A DNA stretch of 13,549 nt from an uncultured Roseburia sp. (GTDB lineage: Bacteria; Bacillota; Clostridia; Lachnospirales; Lachnospiraceae). Below are positions 13,374 through 13,549 of the stretch, piece by piece. The stretch spans positions 1 through 13,549 of the forward strand of contig CAMGET010000007.1 in the NCBI GenBank assembly GCA_946055175.1, written 5' to 3'. The notes under the pieces were generated by a model. The model did not search any database. It was not told the DNA's origin and saw only the letters and a program-made list of their open reading frames with translations. A program made the position numbers and the translations under genes. The number at the start of each line of letters is the position of its first letter. Position 1 is the first letter of the stretch.

Positions 13374-13549
13374 CTATAAAAAATAAAAGTTTATCAACAT
13401 TTCAACCTGTTCGAAACCTAATGGACATTCTTTTGTTTCGTAGGTAGTAATAAGATTGACGGACGGGATAATTTGATTTTCTGTATAAAGTTGTAGCTTT
13501 CTATATGTATTTTTTACATACGTCGGGTTATCCATTAGCCCAAAATGTT
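13374..13549 (-). CDS. C-terminal fragment of an uncharacterised, possibly nuclease-like protein
   Basis: The last 57 codons of a minus-strand gene enter from the right edge and end at TAG (13374-13376). The peptide begins HFGLMDNPTYVKNTYRKLQL, continues with IIPSVNLITTYET and ends VEMLINFYFL. From memory, a similar ending (H-F-G-[LM]-M-D-[ND]-P-x-Y, then K-L-x-L-Y-x-x-N, then N-L-I-x-T-x-E-T and P-L) closes a family of clostridial hypothetical proteins thought to carry a restriction-endonuclease-like (Vsr/DUF559-like) domain. That assignment is tentative because the N-terminal part and the catalytic residues are outside the window. The frame, codon use and absence of stops support a real gene. 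It lies upstream of the aldehyde dehydrogenase on the same strand, but the promoter at 13305-13313 makes the two separable. Confidence 0.65.
   Translation of the reverse strand, partial: HFGLMDNPTYVKNTYRKLQLYTENQIIPSVNLITTYETKECPLGFEQVEMLINFYFL

Noticed and set aside
13169..13447. Plus-strand 92-codon ORF
   Set aside because: It runs antisense through the ALDH start, its promoter and the end of the edge gene; the hydrophobic translation is what T-rich leader DNA gives by chance.

Overview
The window looks like chromosomal DNA of a low-to-moderate GC Firmicute, most likely a clostridial anaerobe of the Lachnospiraceae type. The reasons are strong AGGAG-type ribosome binding sites, sigma-A-like promoters with extended -10 elements, an oxygen-sensitive 2-oxoacid:ferredoxin oxidoreductase, a YitT-family protein and a chemoreceptor. 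The genus cannot be fixed from sequence alone. No rRNA, tRNA, CRISPR array, insertion sequence or phage gene was seen.

Layout. Left part, all minus strand: the N-terminal 305 codons of a six-TM methyl-accepting chemotaxis protein (cut by the window edge), a 70-codon gene remnant, and a TetR/AcrR regulator. The regulator has a near-consensus promoter and a perfect 20-bp palindrome over its predicted transcription start. Next, also minus strand, comes a possible transcription unit: an SLC13/ArsB-like permease, an HD-domain phosphohydrolase and a YitT/DUF2179 membrane protein, ending at a clear intrinsic terminator (1831-1874).

Centre, plus strand and divergent from the permease: two genes that together encode a complete four-domain 2-oxoacid:ferredoxin oxidoreductase. 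The first carries the gamma and delta (2x[4Fe-4S]) domains and the second carries alpha and beta (TPP). They are followed by a metallo-beta-lactamase-fold hydrolase with its own extended -10 promoter. A bidirectional terminator (9294-9339) separates it from the convergent right-hand operon.

Right part, minus strand: an ALDH3-type aldehyde dehydrogenase, then 19 bp downstream an 839-residue protein joining a complete MATE transporter to a complete CapA-type metallophosphatase. The join is a lipoprotein-like signal segment (LSGC). The far right edge holds the last 57 codons of another minus-strand gene.

The best candidate for something undescribed is the MATE-CapA fusion. Its junction carries an internal lipobox and, at the exact domain boundary, an A_AAA_AAG heptamer in slippery phase. 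The two-polypeptide oxidoreductase and the TetR promoter/operator are the next most informative elements.
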